This document shows positions 1 to 12,600 of a DNA stretch of 64,000 nucleotides, in pieces. Positions within the stretch are counted from its first letter, which is position 1. The number at the start of each line of letters is the position of its first letter. The notes beneath the pieces were generated by a model, which ran no database searches, was not told the origin of the DNA, and worked only from the letters and a program-made list of their open reading frames with translations. Source of the stretch: Bolinopsis microptera (Eukaryota > Ctenophora > Tentaculata > Lobata > Bolinopsidae); the NCBI RefSeq assembly GCF_026151205.1, contig NC_087080.1:2149096-2213095 (forward strand). Direction: 5' to 3'. A program made the position numbers and the translations under genes.

Positions 1-1673
<1,673 letters not shown>

Positions 1674-1714
1674 GTTACCATGGTAACCATAGTAACCATA
1701 GTAACCATGGTAAC
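1674..1714. promoter_or_regulatory. Cluster of X-box-like palindromes
   Basis: Two copies of the 14-bp palindrome GTTACCATGGTAAC are joined by CATAGTAAC repeats. The palindrome fits the RFX-factor X-box consensus (GTNRCC then RGYAAC). No gene start is seen close by, so a regulatory role is only an inference. CATAGTAACC-type pieces recur near 3760, 5660 and 37710, so this could also be a simple repeat. Confidence 0.4.
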
Positions 1715-1784
1715 AATATGTTAACGAGATACGTGATTCATGAGTCTAGCATCCACAAGGACAACCTTCAAGGGAACCTTGAAG

Positions 1785-1792
1785 CTCCACTA
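1785..1792. repeat. Left 8-bp target-site duplication of hAT relic
   Basis: CTCCACTA immediately precedes the terminal repeat TAGGAACCGACCGG. The same 8 bases follow the inverse terminal repeat at 3510-3517. Confidence 0.85.
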
Positions 1793-1899
1793 TAGGAACC
1801 GACCGGATTGGGGTTTTGGCTGCCGGACCGGATTCAGCCGGATTTGGATCTCAAATCCGGCAAGCCGGATTTTTCCGGACCGGAACCGGTGGTTTCAGA

Positions 1900-2060
1900 G
1901 TGAAATAAAAGGCAGCCGGATTTTGCCGGATTTTGCCGGTTTTTGCCAGATGTTGCCGGAAAATTTCCTTCCTTTCCACGCCTAATCTTCATCGAGCACT
2001 TCTTGCAGCTTGCATAAGGGATCCCATTTTCTTCTGAGTAGAACAACCAGACGGACAATG
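1900..2060 (-). pseudogene. BED-type zinc-finger fragment of hAT transposase
   Basis: Reading leftwards from about 2060, the translation starts SVWLFYSEENG and continues to a CKKC pair. This resembles the N-terminal half of a BED finger (aromatic W..F, then C-x2-C). The expected histidine pair is not recognisable because the frame runs into the CCGG repeat array. It sits inside the hAT relic and is probably a remnant of the element's own transposase. Confidence 0.5.
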
Positions 2061-2544
2061 TTTTAGATTTACTACTACTCGACTCGACTTAGGGCGGCTT
2101 CAACAATATCTGTTCGATTTAGTTTTTTTACAAATCTTCCTATCTACTACTAGACATTGCTTAAACAAGCAGTACGTAGCAGACACAATGTAACACGAGT
2201 AGACACGAGTCACGACACTAGACGAGTAATAATCAGAAATGATATCTAATTGGCATATGCTGCCAGACCCCTGATTGAGCGCGTTTGTGCGAATTCCCTT
2301 TTTTTCATGCAAGTCTGAGTATCATTGGGTCACGTGACTTACAACCAGAGGTGCTTAATAAGGTTGTTCGTAAGCAGGCACTGTCTAGTACAGTACTAAT
2401 TACCGTCTGGCGTCTAGAGCTGAGTCACATGATTGCAGTAATGAGCTAATTAAGTAGCTACCCAGACCCTGAACACGTGACCTTCATATTTCGTATTTCA
2501 TAATCAGAAGATTAAATACTGCCAATTTTGCGATTATAGCCGGG

Positions 2545-3350
2545 GGTTAGCTCAGGGAGGTGGCCCAAAATATTTTCCGGTTTTTTCTAAGTCCGCACCT
2601 ACCCCTCGATACACTATTCTGTATTCTGGACTCAAGGTTTCCCCCGGTAATGCGATCTCGGAAGGCAGGCCTCCCCTTTGCAACACGAGCTCGGAAGCGG
2701 GAGCTCTCGATACAGGAGGTACGTCTCGAGAACGACTCGGACCGAAAACTCTAAAGTTAAAATTTGTCGAAGTTTTTCTGAAAACCACTTTTTTCCACGA
2801 TTCAGGCTACCTTGTTCATTATTAGCCGAAAATATTTTTTCGGTTTTTCGAAGTCCCCACCTACCCCTCGATACACAATTCTGGACTCGAGGTTTCCCCT
2901 GGTAATGTGATCACGGAAGGCAGGCCTCCCCTTTGCAACACGAGCTCGGAAGCGGGAGCTCTCGATACAGGAGGTACGTCTCGAGAACGACTCGGACCGA
3001 AAAACTTTTTTAAAAGTCAAAATTTTTTAAAAGTTTTTCTGAAAACCACTTTTTTCCACGATTCAGGCTACCCTGTTCATTATTAGCCGAAAATATTTTT
3101 TCGGTTTTTCGAAGTCCCCACCTACCCCTCGATACACAATTCTGGACTCGAGGTTTCCCCTGGTAATGTGATCTCGAAAGGCAGGCTTCCCCTTTGCAAT
3201 ACGAGCTCGGAAGCGGGAGCTCTCGATACAGGAGGTACGTCTCGAGAACGACTCGGACCGAAAAACTTCTAAGTCAAAATTTTTTAAAAGTTTTTCTGAA
3301 AACCACTTTTTTTTCCACGATTCGGCTACCCTGTTCATTATTTGTTATTA
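2545..3350. repeat. Three tandem modules of about 260 bp inside the hAT relic
   Basis: The block beginning GTTCATTATTAGCCGAAAAT recurs at about 2814, 3075 and 3333, a spacing of 261 and 258 bp. Each module carries the same stretch containing CTACCCCTCGATACAC, GGAAGGCAGGC and CTCGATACAGGAGGTACG. The first copy (from about 2545) is the most divergent. Short reading frames on both strands recur with the modules and are not genes. Confidence 0.85.
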
Positions 3351-3517
3351 GCCGAAAATATTTTTTTGATTTTTTTTTCGGTAAAAAAAAACTGAAATCC
3401 GGCAAAAATCCGGCAAATTTTTTTCCAGCCGGAGCCGGAACCGGAACCGGATTTTGAAGCCGGATATCCGGCCGGAACCGGATTCAGCCGGATTTCCGGT
3501 CGGTTCCTACTCCACTA

Positions 3518-5748
3518 ACAGGGCAATGTTAACCTTATCACTCAGCTTCGTGTTCAAAAAGACTTATCAGCTGTTTAAATACATTGTAACGATAATATGG
3601 CATGGTATTAGACACCAGACTGCAGTAGATTATTAGTCTTAAAGTGTCTTAAAGTTAGTTGCCTCGTTTTTTTCGTAATATTACCTTTAAATTAAGTTAG
3701 AAGTGGGCAGCTAGTCGAAGAGGGCCACTCTAACACGTGACACTGTCACTTGGGCTGTTTCCATAGTAACCATAGTGAACAGTCTGATGGCTGCTGACCT
3801 ACAATTTATTTATAGAGTTCTTGTAAGTGGCTTGTTCCAGTGTCACACGTAGGTGTTCAAGTTAATTTGACCAGTGCTCGTGTTCTAACGTGAACCTGTA
3901 ATTTCAGTGTATATGTTTCTTGCCGGCAACATAGTCACAAACTTACTCAACATTTCCATAACCGACAAGAGGGACCCGTGAAAGCTTGAAATGAAGTCCC
4001 CCAGTAATAACGGGTAACTCCGTTACCCAAACTAACCCACATGACACGACGTTATTAGTAAGGTATTATAGAAATATAATATCTAGCCTGAGTAACTGTA
4101 ATAGACTAATAGGGCGGCTCACAATAAAAGGTGCTACAATAATATGTGCACATAATATAGGGGAGGCTAGCCGGGGGGAGGCTAGCCGGGCTCGCTCTGG
4201 TGCTGCACTTTAAGTGCCCAATGTTAACGGCAGGTAGCCATTTAAGCAATAAACAGTGCAGCCCATGTCCTGTGGTTGAGTGGTCCATTAGCGCGATAAT
4301 GTGGTGGGACGCTCCTTATAAGGGCATCACGTGCCACGCTCCTTTACCAACTCTTGATTTTCTGTTGAATATTTATATAAATTGTGCAACCTATTGAGAG
4401 GGACAGTGCTGAAAACGATTGTCCGGCTTGTTATAATTTCAACCTTCTGACGTCTTGATTGTTCATTCTCGTACAAACCTTCAAAGATTTACACTGTTAT
4501 CACCATGGACCTTACTAATTTTTACTCTTATTATTCACTAATTATTTATTTGATTAACTAGGAATTTCTCAATCGGTTTGATTATTGTTTGCTTTGGAAA
4601 GGAAACGTAAACGTAAACCCATATCCTAAGATCAACAGAAACTCTGACTTTTAAAAATTTTGAGAGGAAAAATATTGTTCCTGTCTGTTATCTGTTAATA
4701 GGAAAAATAGTGTTCCTGTCTGTTATCTGTCAATCTGTAGTTTAATTTTTACAGTTCTGAGAAGATGCAAACTTAGTTAACTTAGTTTTATAGAGTTTCA
4801 ATTTTAGTTTGCATGACGATTTTCAAAAGATCCCGTCTGATAACTAATAACTATCCAAGAAGTCGGACCCAGTCTGCGGACTACTTATGACATGAAATTA
4901 AGCAGATCATATGAATAGTATCTGGGATGCAATTAGTTACGATTAATTGTAATGTTGTAAATTGCTGATTGAAATTAATGATTAAAATGTGGTACATGAG
5001 TCATTCGATTTCTGTACTGGGTGGGGCTTCTTGGATAATGCCCAGGCTTTTGTTTCAGGTGACAGTGAACGTGATGGCACGTCGTGTTCAGATTATCTGT
5101 GTAATCTAGTCACTGAATTCTATACAATTAAAAAAAGTTATCCTGCCCATGCCCCACACTCGTGACAAACAATAGTTGCTTCATTCATTTTCACTCTTCA
5201 GTACATTGTTCGGTCTATCAATAATATTGCATGAACTGCTTGAGTAAGATCACGTTTGAATTGCTTTTAAAATATATAATCTTCTTACTTTTACGTAATG
5301 TCTTTTTTACATATTTTTGTCATGTTTTTTATATCGAGGTGTATTGTAAACGCAAGAATTTATTCATTAATATTTGCATATCAATTAACGTCGTCGATCT
5401 AGAAAGAACAATTGTAAAACCACCAACTGCACCACCAATCACCATGGTAACGTGAATGATGGGAGAACAAAGGCACCATTTTCCACTTTGATGTAGTTCA
5501 ACCTGTCTAGAGTCTCACTTTACTGCCCACACCAGCACCACCCCTCCCACCCGAGCAATAAATAAATAGGGGAACAGGAGAGGTAGTTACCGTGTTGTTG
5601 TGGCAAGCTGTGGACTGTGGAGTAAAGGGGCGTGACCTGAGGAAGGTAGACCGGGTCACCATAGTAACGTGTTGGTAAGTGGACCGGGTACGGTCTAGAC
5701 TTTACTGAGCTGCTGCACCTTTGTCTCTGTTTGGGGTGAGTCTATAGG
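3518..5748. other. Intergenic region without recognised genes
   Basis: Only short chance frames are present. A small duplication containing GGGGAGGCTAGCCGGG lies near 4159-4190. CATAGTAAC-type motifs occur near 3760 and 5660. Confidence 0.5.
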
Positions 5749-6112
5749 TGCGGTAATCCTGGTGCGGTAATCCTGGTGCGGTAATCCTGGTGCGGTAATC
5801 CTGGTGCGGTAATCCTGGTGCGGTAATCCTGGTGCGGTAATCCTGGTGCGGTAATCCTGGTGCGGTAATCCTGGTGCGGTAATACTGGTGCAGTAATCCT
5901 GGTGCGGTAATCCTGGTGCGGTAATCCTGGTGCGGTAATATTGGTGCGGTAATATTGGTGCGGTAATCCTGGTGCGGTAATCCTGGTGCGGTAATCCTGG
6001 TGCGGTAATCCTGGTGCGGTAATCCTGGTGCGGTAATCCTGGTGCGGTAATCCTGGTGCGGTAATCCTGGTGCGGTAATATTGGTGCGGTAATACTGGTG
6101 CGGTAATACTGT
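5749..6112. repeat. 14-bp minisatellite, about 26 copies
   Basis: Tandem copies of GGTGCGGTAATCCT with CCT-to-ACT or ATT variants. Three units equal 42 bases, so all frames stay open and give a 14-residue peptide periodicity on the minus strand. I regard that as an artefact, because there is no start context, splice site or homology. Confidence 0.95.
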
Positions 6113-7602
6113 TACTTTACTTACAATAACTGTTATCCAGAAGTGTGTTCTCTGTACTATTTTTAGAACTTGATTTGGAGTTAAACTTAACGGACGCAAG
6201 CATGAAGACAGGGTGCCCTCCGAATTCTAAGAGAAATACCTTTTGCTCATAATATTGCAGACCGGCATACTATTTTGTTACCAAAATATACAAATATTTA
6301 AAAGGGATCTAAGATTGACGGACCTTTGCCTCTCTAGTTTGACGTAAAGTGCTATTAATTACCCTGTGTATAACTCTCACTGGGTATTGAAGGCATATTC
6401 TCACAATTTGTCTAGTCTTCTATTTAACACCTTCATTGTTGTAAAGTTGTAATACTCGTTTAAACAGCTTGGTTGTTGTAATGATCAAATCAGGTCGCCA
6501 TTTCAAGCTGATCTAAACGTTTTGCCATGGTTACCCTCCGCAAGCGTTTTGCTGGGTTCCTGGGCTGCTTTTAGCACATTAGGGCAACTGTTAAGGGTGG
6601 GTTAACTTAATTATTATTGCGACTGTATTTCCCAATAATTGTGCAACAATGGAGCATAAGGGCATAGGATGGTTCACATGTTTCGTAACTCCGCACAAGG
6701 GGAGGATTGTAGTTTATTGGGCGTGGCTTTTAGTGCATTATACTTGTTTATAGTGCATTATACTTGTTTTGGTAAAATTAACTGACGTCCTGACCCTCCA
6801 GCTCCGTTATCACGTGACACGTATATCAGTTTTCTGCCATTAGATAAAAATCTTTGATCTAATGCTCACTAAAAAGTTAAAAACTTTCTGCACCGTGTCA
6901 ATAATGGGTTATTGGAGGATTGAGGACCCTACTTTGAAGATTCGCAACTGCTGGCTGTCACATTGTCACAAGATATAAATACACGCTTAGTAGTGATAAG
7001 CGGTACAGATCAATTTCTTTGCCCTTAATGGTACAACTTGTAAAAAGGTGCTTTTATATTTTCTTTGAGTAACCATTTCACTCTGAGTGCTGGGTCATTG
7101 CTGTCGTGTTATTAGGCCAATTTCATAGATCATCATCTTGCTTTTAATCGTTGTACCACATTTCATGAGTTTCATGTGGATTGCGATCGTAGTTTAATTA
7201 TTCAACTTTCAAAGTATCTTAAAGAATAAATCAAGAAACGAATATATTATGATAAGTCGTAGTAGGTTCTGAAATCGCCCAAACGTCATTTAAAATATCC
7301 ACGTAGAAAAACAATGAGACAAAACACAGTACTGAGCTGTCACGTTGGTTTTAATTTCACGTATTATCTACTTTAGCCTTTTCTATAGCCTCTACTACTA
7401 CAATAACTTCTATCTTTTCTGTCAATGCAAACCTTGCCAATATTTTTGAACATGTTGTGATGTTCTCTACCAGGGTCATCTCAATAGAACGAGTGTCACA
7501 ACTCTGTTATGTGACACTGTTACAACATTGTTAAATATATCTTCTTGATCTTTAAATGGATTCATTTTTTTTGTCCGATTTGTTGTCTCGATGAGGAGAC
7601 GC
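6113..7602. other. Intergenic region upstream of an orphan GPCR
   Basis: No exon recognised. A short local duplication containing TAGTGCATTATACTTGTTT lies near 6731-6768. Confidence 0.5.
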
Positions 7603-7610
7603 TATAAATA
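7603..7610 (+). promoter_or_regulatory. TATA box of the orphan GPCR gene
   Basis: TATAAATA lies about 95 bp upstream of the ATG at 7705, with no intervening ATG in the receptor frame. This predicts a short unspliced 5' leader starting near 7635. Confidence 0.5.
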
Positions 7611-7704
7611 TAGACATATATATAGACATTGCTAGTTGCTACGAAGAAATTATTATGTGAATAAATCTTCTCTGTTTACTGACCAATCTACCACAGTTTC
7701 TACA

Positions 7705-8961
7705 ATGAAAGAGGATGACGAAATGTTTGGCCTGTTGACACACTGCAACAGGTCAGCCCTCGGAGCAAAACTAAAGATCTTAGAATCATCCTTCGGACGG
7801 AACACAACCAAACTCGTTGCCATGGAGTTCCTAAAAGACAAAACCTTCCTCCAGCTCATGGGAACAACGTGTGTCTTCATTGGGCTCACGTGTCTTGTCC
7901 TGAACATGTTCACCTTCACCTACTACTGCAAGGTTAAGAAACAAATGTTCAACACAGTCTACAGATCACTGACTCTGTGTGACATGATTAACGGGGTAGC
8001 TGCCATCTTAATGGGCTGCAACCTCATGTACTACTGCACCTGGGATATAGCCACTTTGGAGTCGAACCCCCCTGATATTGGGATGACGAAGCTAGTGGTA
8101 GCGGTGTCGTCCCTAATGTCCCGGATTGCCGTGTGGAACAACCTACTCCTAACCATTCTCCGAACACAGACTGTTTCAATTCCTTCTTTTAAAATCTCTA
8201 ACAGGACTCTAAACTGGATGTTGATCATCCAGCCAGCCTGCTGGATCATCTTAACCATATCAGACATTTCCTTGGAGCAGACGACCGGTCTGCCCTTACT
8301 TTACTATATCCGCTATGACGTCATCAAGTCCATGTTGGGCAGAATAACTATATTCAAGGCCAGTTTCTCAATGTGTGTCCTCCCCCACTCCTTCTTAGTG
8401 TGGGGCTTTGTGTTGGTGATACCGTTTGTGTTGCCCGTCCTGATCGCTCTCCCTCTCATGATAAGCCAGGTGTACTACCTTATGTTCCGGAACAGGCAGA
8501 TCTCTTCTAAAAGCTCCCGCAGCAAGAAGATGACCATCACCATCATCTACCTCACCATTGTGTATATCCTGTGTAACAGTGTCTACTTCATAGCGATAGT
8601 GGCCACCAACTCCATCTCCCTAGAGGGTCCCCCGTATGAGAGCCTCCTCTTCATCACCTCCACTGTGATACCCTACCTCCACTCCACTATTAACGCTAGC
8701 ATACTGATAGGCCGGGGCAGGAGTCTCCAGAACTACTGTCTGGGGGTGCTGGATCAGTACATGTACCGGTGGAGAAGGGTGGATCAGGTGTCTATTAGAC
8801 AGGTGGAACATGCTAGCAACAAGAACATGACAACATGCAGGGGTGAGAAGGAGGGTGGTATAGTTAGCACTAGGAACCAGTTGTCAGGGGTTACGCCTAA
8901 TGTTGTCAATAATGTTTCAATTGATTTGAATCACCTGTCCGTTGATAATATCATAACTTGA
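7705..8961 (+). CDS. Orphan seven-transmembrane receptor, single exon
   Basis: An intact 418-aa intronless reading frame. The frame is open upstream to 7636, but only through TTG, so the ATG at 7705 is the start. Seven hydrophobic segments are visible: TM1 beginning LMGTTCVFIGL, TM2 around LTLCDMINGV, TM3 ending LLLTILRTQTV, TM4 LNWMLIIQPACW, TM5 VWGFVLVIPFVLPVL, TM6 MTITIIYLTIVYI and TM7 LFITSTVIPYLHSTINASI. The layout resembles class A GPCRs (N-terminal NxS/T sites, basic tail). TM3 ends LRT rather than DRY, and TM7 has an INASI sequence in place of NPxxY. The ligand is unknown. A lineage-specific chemoreceptor-like role is possible but is inference. Confidence 0.8.
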   Translation: MKEDDEMFGLLTHCNRSALGAKLKILESSFGRNTTKLVAMEFLKDKTFLQLMGTTCVFIGLTCLVLNMFTFTYYCKVKKQMFNTVYRSLTLCDMINGVAAILMGCNLMYYCTWDIATLESNPPDIGMTKLVVAVSSLMSRIAVWNNLLLTILRTQTVSIPSFKISNRTLNWMLIIQPACWIILTISDISLEQTTGLPLLYYIRYDVIKSMLGRITIFKASFSMCVLPHSFLVWGFVLVIPFVLPVLIALPLMISQVYYLMFRNRQISSKSSRSKKMTITIIYLTIVYILCNSVYFIAIVATNSISLEGPPYESLLFITSTVIPYLHSTINASILIGRGRSLQNYCLGVLDQYMYRWRRVDQVSIRQVEHASNKNMTTCRGEKEGGIVSTRNQLSGVTPNVVNNVSIDLNHLSVDNIIT

Positions 8962-9170
8962 GCTGAGTGAGCTGTGTCTTTTTAATCTGTAAATATTGTG
9001 CAATTTAATTGATTTCTTGCTGTATTTGTGTACTGTATGTGGGTTTGTATGCTACTTTTCTGTCAGATGATTATTTTTAAATGATCCGTTTCCGTCACAT
9101 ATCCAGTTGTTTGATTCTGAATTCTGATACCAAAGTTCTAGGGGAAATCTTCCATATCAGATGACGTAAA

Positions 9171-9176
9171 AATAAA
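9171..9176 (+). terminator. Probable polyadenylation signal of the orphan GPCR
   Basis: AATAAA about 210 bp after the stop codon at 8961, the first such hexamer downstream. Confidence 0.4.
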
Positions 9177-9298
9177 AGTTGATTCAACTAGACTGACATT
9201 AATTTAATAATGTCACGAGTCTGCCTTTAATCCTGGTATTTTTCACTCAGTAAAATAGCGATTAGCGAAGTAGCCGTAAATAATATGTAGCATATTAC

Positions 9299-9598
9299 AC
9301 AGGGTGTACCACAGAAAGTGTGACTTTTTTGAGGAATTGTACAAAATATTATGTAGGAGCAGTTGCTAAAAACTCTTCATCACATTGTGTCAATATGTGT
9401 CGAATTTAAGCATACCAAGTTTCAAGTCCCTATCACTTTTTGATTTCTCACAAATTGCAATTCTGTTATGGTACTACCTCAGGAACTTAAGCTTGATGTA
9501 AATAAGAGGTCTCAGGAAAAAAAATTTCGAAATCAACATTTTAGTTGTTTTTGATAGAAAAGAGTAGTTTTATCAGTTGATCTTGGTATACACCCTGT
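9299..9598. mobile_element. Short non-autonomous element with ACAGGGTGT ends
   Basis: The left end contains ACAGGGTGTACC and the right end GGTATACACCCTGT, inverted repeats about 300 bp apart with no coding capacity between them. The target duplication is not clear, so the superfamily is left open (a mariner-type or hAT MITE is possible). Confidence 0.5.
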
Positions 9599-9878
9599 AT
9601 AATAAAGTTTACAGTAAACAGTTTGGTAGATATACATACAATACAAGGGTTGAATTAATCATAATCAACCGGGATAGAATATTCAATTCTGATAATCCCG
9701 CTTTTTTTCCCCGCTTAATAACTTAATAACCCTTAATAAATAACCCTGGCACAGTTTCTATAATCACGTCCCGCTTTGGTTCAACTAGATTTGGTTCGTT
9801 TTAACATTCCCATGAGATTTGAGAATCTCATCTGTGCATTGTCACGAATTTTGATGACGCGTATCACGTGACTAAATA

Positions 9879-10142
9879 CTACGACTTTATCTTCAAGATT
9901 ATTCTCAGGGAGGTCAGATTAAAAACCTCAAAACGCTTCATCTGATTCTTAGTAGTGTTCCAGACTTCAGCTCCGTATAACAGGATGGTGATAACAGCAG
10001 CCTTGTAGATGCGGATCTTGGTAGGTGTTTTTATAGTTCTACTGTTCCATATCTTCCAGAGCTGGTGGAACGCGCCATTGGTACGCTGGATCCTGATGTC
10101 AAGATCTCGGTCGATACCATTCCGTCCAAGGAAGATCGGCAA
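9879..10142 (-). pseudogene. LINE reverse-transcriptase 3' fragment
   Basis: The translated piece contains IKTPTKIRIYKAAVITILLY, then a GAEVWNTT motif. It is closely similar to residues near the C-terminus of the RT frame at 31943-34216 (IKTPTKIRIYKAAVLTILLY). Only about 85 residues of the post-RT connection region remain. It is a 5'- and 3'-truncated dead copy of the same LINE family. Confidence 0.8.
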
Positions 10143-10740
10143 ACACTTTGTTGGTTTGACATTATGTTAGTCGCGAGCAGAATTAATAATAAATAAATTT
10201 AATTAGTTGTGAATATCATGGATAGTCCTCATATCAGATAGAAACAATACTTGGCTCAAAGGAACACTCAACACATAACAGCTTAACAGACTGCAGACCA
10301 TGATCACTGCTATTGGTATCACTAAAAATAGCAATTTTTAATAACTCTCAAACTCAAAACCTGATGACTATCGTCTGATTGTTGCACGTTTATAAACCCC
10401 TATATTTGGAGGAGAACAGTCACTAACTGGTATTTAGTAACCAGTTCGTAGTGACTGGTCTTTCGATGAAAATGTGTTTAATGTTGGCATTGATCTAGTG
10501 TCATACTTGTATTGGTTTTGGACCTCTTGCTTATTGTTTTTTAAATTAATGTTCGGTATTATGAGCTAATATTATATGTACATGACGTGATATACTGATA
10601 TGTAAAAGTGTATAGCGAGTATATTTGATCATGATAATTATATAATGTATTGCGACAAGCTGTAACTTAAATATTGCATTACACAATAACTCAAAAATTA
10701 AATCTAACTAGAATATAGCAATATTACCAGAATTTAAAAA
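10143..10740. other. AT-rich intergenic stretch
   Basis: No exon, RNA or repeat recognised. Confidence 0.5.
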
Positions 10741-11061
10741 ATATTATAATGTCGGACCCGTCGTCACTCTCAGCAGTCAACCAGGGCTCATAAAACCTAA
10801 CAGCGCCTGTGCTGGGTCCTTTCACCAACTGCATGTGCCAACGAGAACGACGGTGTGGTCAGGTCGACTTTATCAGCTGGTATTTCATACCAGCGTGCTA
10901 GCTGCTAGCATACGCTTTTAATCAACTCAAATATATTTATAATATATTTGAGTATATCCCAGTTCAGTAATTACACTTTTCAATACGTTTGTACTCGCTT
11001 ATCAGTTACTTATCATTACGTTGATAAGACTTGCTTGTTTAACCGGTGCCGTGGTTGTGTG

Positions 11062-11958
11062 ATGTATAAATCGGAGAAATACGTGGCTTATAAGCTTGAT
11101 GAAGTGAAAGATGATGCAGCTGAATGGATCCGGAAAACTCTTGGGCTTGCTAAAGTAGATCATGTTAACGCGTGTGCAGCTCAGAGTTTCAGTGGTAAAA
11201 GAGAAATCTCCAGGGAAGTCATGGCTCAGAGTCTTAACGCTGCGTTAAAAGTTATGTATAGACAGTCGTTGTACATTAATCAGCTAGAGAAATATAATCA
11301 GAAATTGCACTCCGATGTAATTGACAGTCAGGGAACAGTAGTTGTATTGCAGAAAGAGCTGCTAGCTGCCAAAGACAAGCAGCTTGATGACTTGAAATCT
11401 GTGGTTGTAGCATCAGTCGAGGATACTGTGAAATCAGAGTTGAAGACATACAGCGCCGCAGTACAGGCATCAAAAACCTCAGCAGCAGGTCCTTTGTTGG
11501 ATTCGGATAGAAACATTTTGAAGAATGTCATCAAGGATGTTGTGGCAGAAGGAGACCGAAGTCGGAATCTGATGTTATTTGGTATTAAAGAAGAGAAAGG
11601 TGAGCTGTTATGCGACAAGGTCGCTCAAGTGTTGTTGGAACTTGGCGAAAAGCCAAAAATAGAAGCTAGCAGAATTGGTTTGAATAAACCCAAGGATAAG
11701 AAACAAGTGGCTGACAGACCTGTTAAGGTGACTTTGACGAGCTCCACAATCGTGCAGCAGATTTTGACTAGAGCAAGGCATCTCCGTAGCTCAGAACTTT
11801 TCAGTAAAGTCTTTATCAGTCCAGATAGGTCTCCAGAGGAACGTGCCGAACAGCAAAAGCTTGTTTTAGAACTCAAGAAGAGATCAAACGACGAGCCAGA
11901 TAAGAGACACTACATAAAAGGAGGCAAAGTGTGTAGTGTGGACAAAATTGTTGTTTGA
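11062..11958 (+). CDS. ORF1-like coiled-coil and nucleic-acid-binding-type protein, 298 aa
   Basis: A single uninterrupted frame. It is open from 10948 via TTG, and the first ATG is at 11062. About residues 50-150 are rich in heptad-like leucines and charged residues (coiled coil likely). A compact domain follows, beginning near DRSRNLMLFGIKEE and containing GEKPKIEASRIG. That layout resembles ORF1 proteins of non-LTR retrotransposons (coiled coil plus RRM-like domain), but no endonuclease or RT frame follows. A domain clearly related to the second half is found, broken, in both arms of the 49-59 kb transposon. It may be a retrotransposon ORF1 left alone or a host gene derived from one; the function is unknown. 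Confidence 0.65.
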   Translation: MYKSEKYVAYKLDEVKDDAAEWIRKTLGLAKVDHVNACAAQSFSGKREISREVMAQSLNAALKVMYRQSLYINQLEKYNQKLHSDVIDSQGTVVVLQKELLAAKDKQLDDLKSVVVASVEDTVKSELKTYSAAVQASKTSAAGPLLDSDRNILKNVIKDVVAEGDRSRNLMLFGIKEEKGELLCDKVAQVLLELGEKPKIEASRIGLNKPKDKKQVADRPVKVTLTSSTIVQQILTRARHLRSSELFSKVFISPDRSPEERAEQQKLVLELKKRSNDEPDKRHYIKGGKVCSVDKIVV

Positions 11959-12600
11959 AATGTGTTAAGACAGAGTTTTGCTTGGATTTATGGATTCCTG
12001 GTTGGCTAAGATTTTAATTTTTTTTGATAAGCTTCTAAATCATATTCGTCTTTCAACACAAGACTGTCAGTCTTCTAGAATTTTGTTTTGATTTGTGTAT
12101 TAAGCTGATGTATTTAATCTTACTTCCAGGTCCATAATTTCGTGTGGAGTATATTTTTAGAGTTATTTAGGTTTTATATTAGCAGATTTAGGAATATAAT
12201 TATTGTATATTATTGTATGTATAAATTCTTGAGTAAACATTAACCAGTAAACAAAGCTGGTTCCCAAACAAACAATATGTAATAGTACGTTTGATCTTAC
12301 CATCTAGCGCCAAAATTTAGTTGTATATAATTTATTCGGTTATATATCTATTGATTGATTGTGTAATAAAGTGATGATAAATAATAAAATTGTCTTTTCT
12401 CAAAGAATTGTCTTTTCTCAAACAGCATCATTCTATTTGTCACAACACTGCTGCTCAGATTAGGTACTGTTGTTGTTTTTATCAGTGCCAGAACGTTTTT
12501 GTGTTGAATTGAGAGATGCTCCTTTATTCCTGTTCGGACGCATTTATTAAAAATATAACAGATTCACTAGGCCACGCTATTCATTCTTGATTCTTTTGTC
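11959..12600 (+). other. 3' flank of the ORF1-like gene with polyadenylation signals
   Basis: AT-rich and non-coding. AATAAA occurs near 12365 and again near 12383, a plausible transcript end. A short direct repeat containing ATTGTCTTTTCTCAAA follows. Confidence 0.4.

Larger units (their letters stand above)
1793..3509. mobile_element. Degenerate hAT-type DNA transposon with BED-finger relic
   Basis: The ends are perfect inverted repeats (TAGGAACCGACCGG and its complement) and are flanked by the identical 8-bp direct repeat CTCCACTA, the TSD length typical of hAT elements. Both subterminal regions (about 1800-1960 and 3394-3500) are packed with CCGG/CCGGATTT motifs, as expected for transposase-binding arrays. 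The interior holds a BED-finger-like fragment on the minus strand and three tandem modules of about 260 bp. No catalytic transposase domain is visible, so the copy is non-autonomous or decayed. Confidence 0.85.

Noticed and set aside
2536-2565. tRNA-like start GGGGGTTAGCTCAGGGAGG
   Set aside because: The D-arm-like sequence has no anticodon or T arm downstream and lies in the hAT module array.
5702-6199. 165-residue minus-strand frame with HQDYRTRITAPG repeats
   Set aside because: Produced by a 14-bp minisatellite; no homology, splice sites or promoter.
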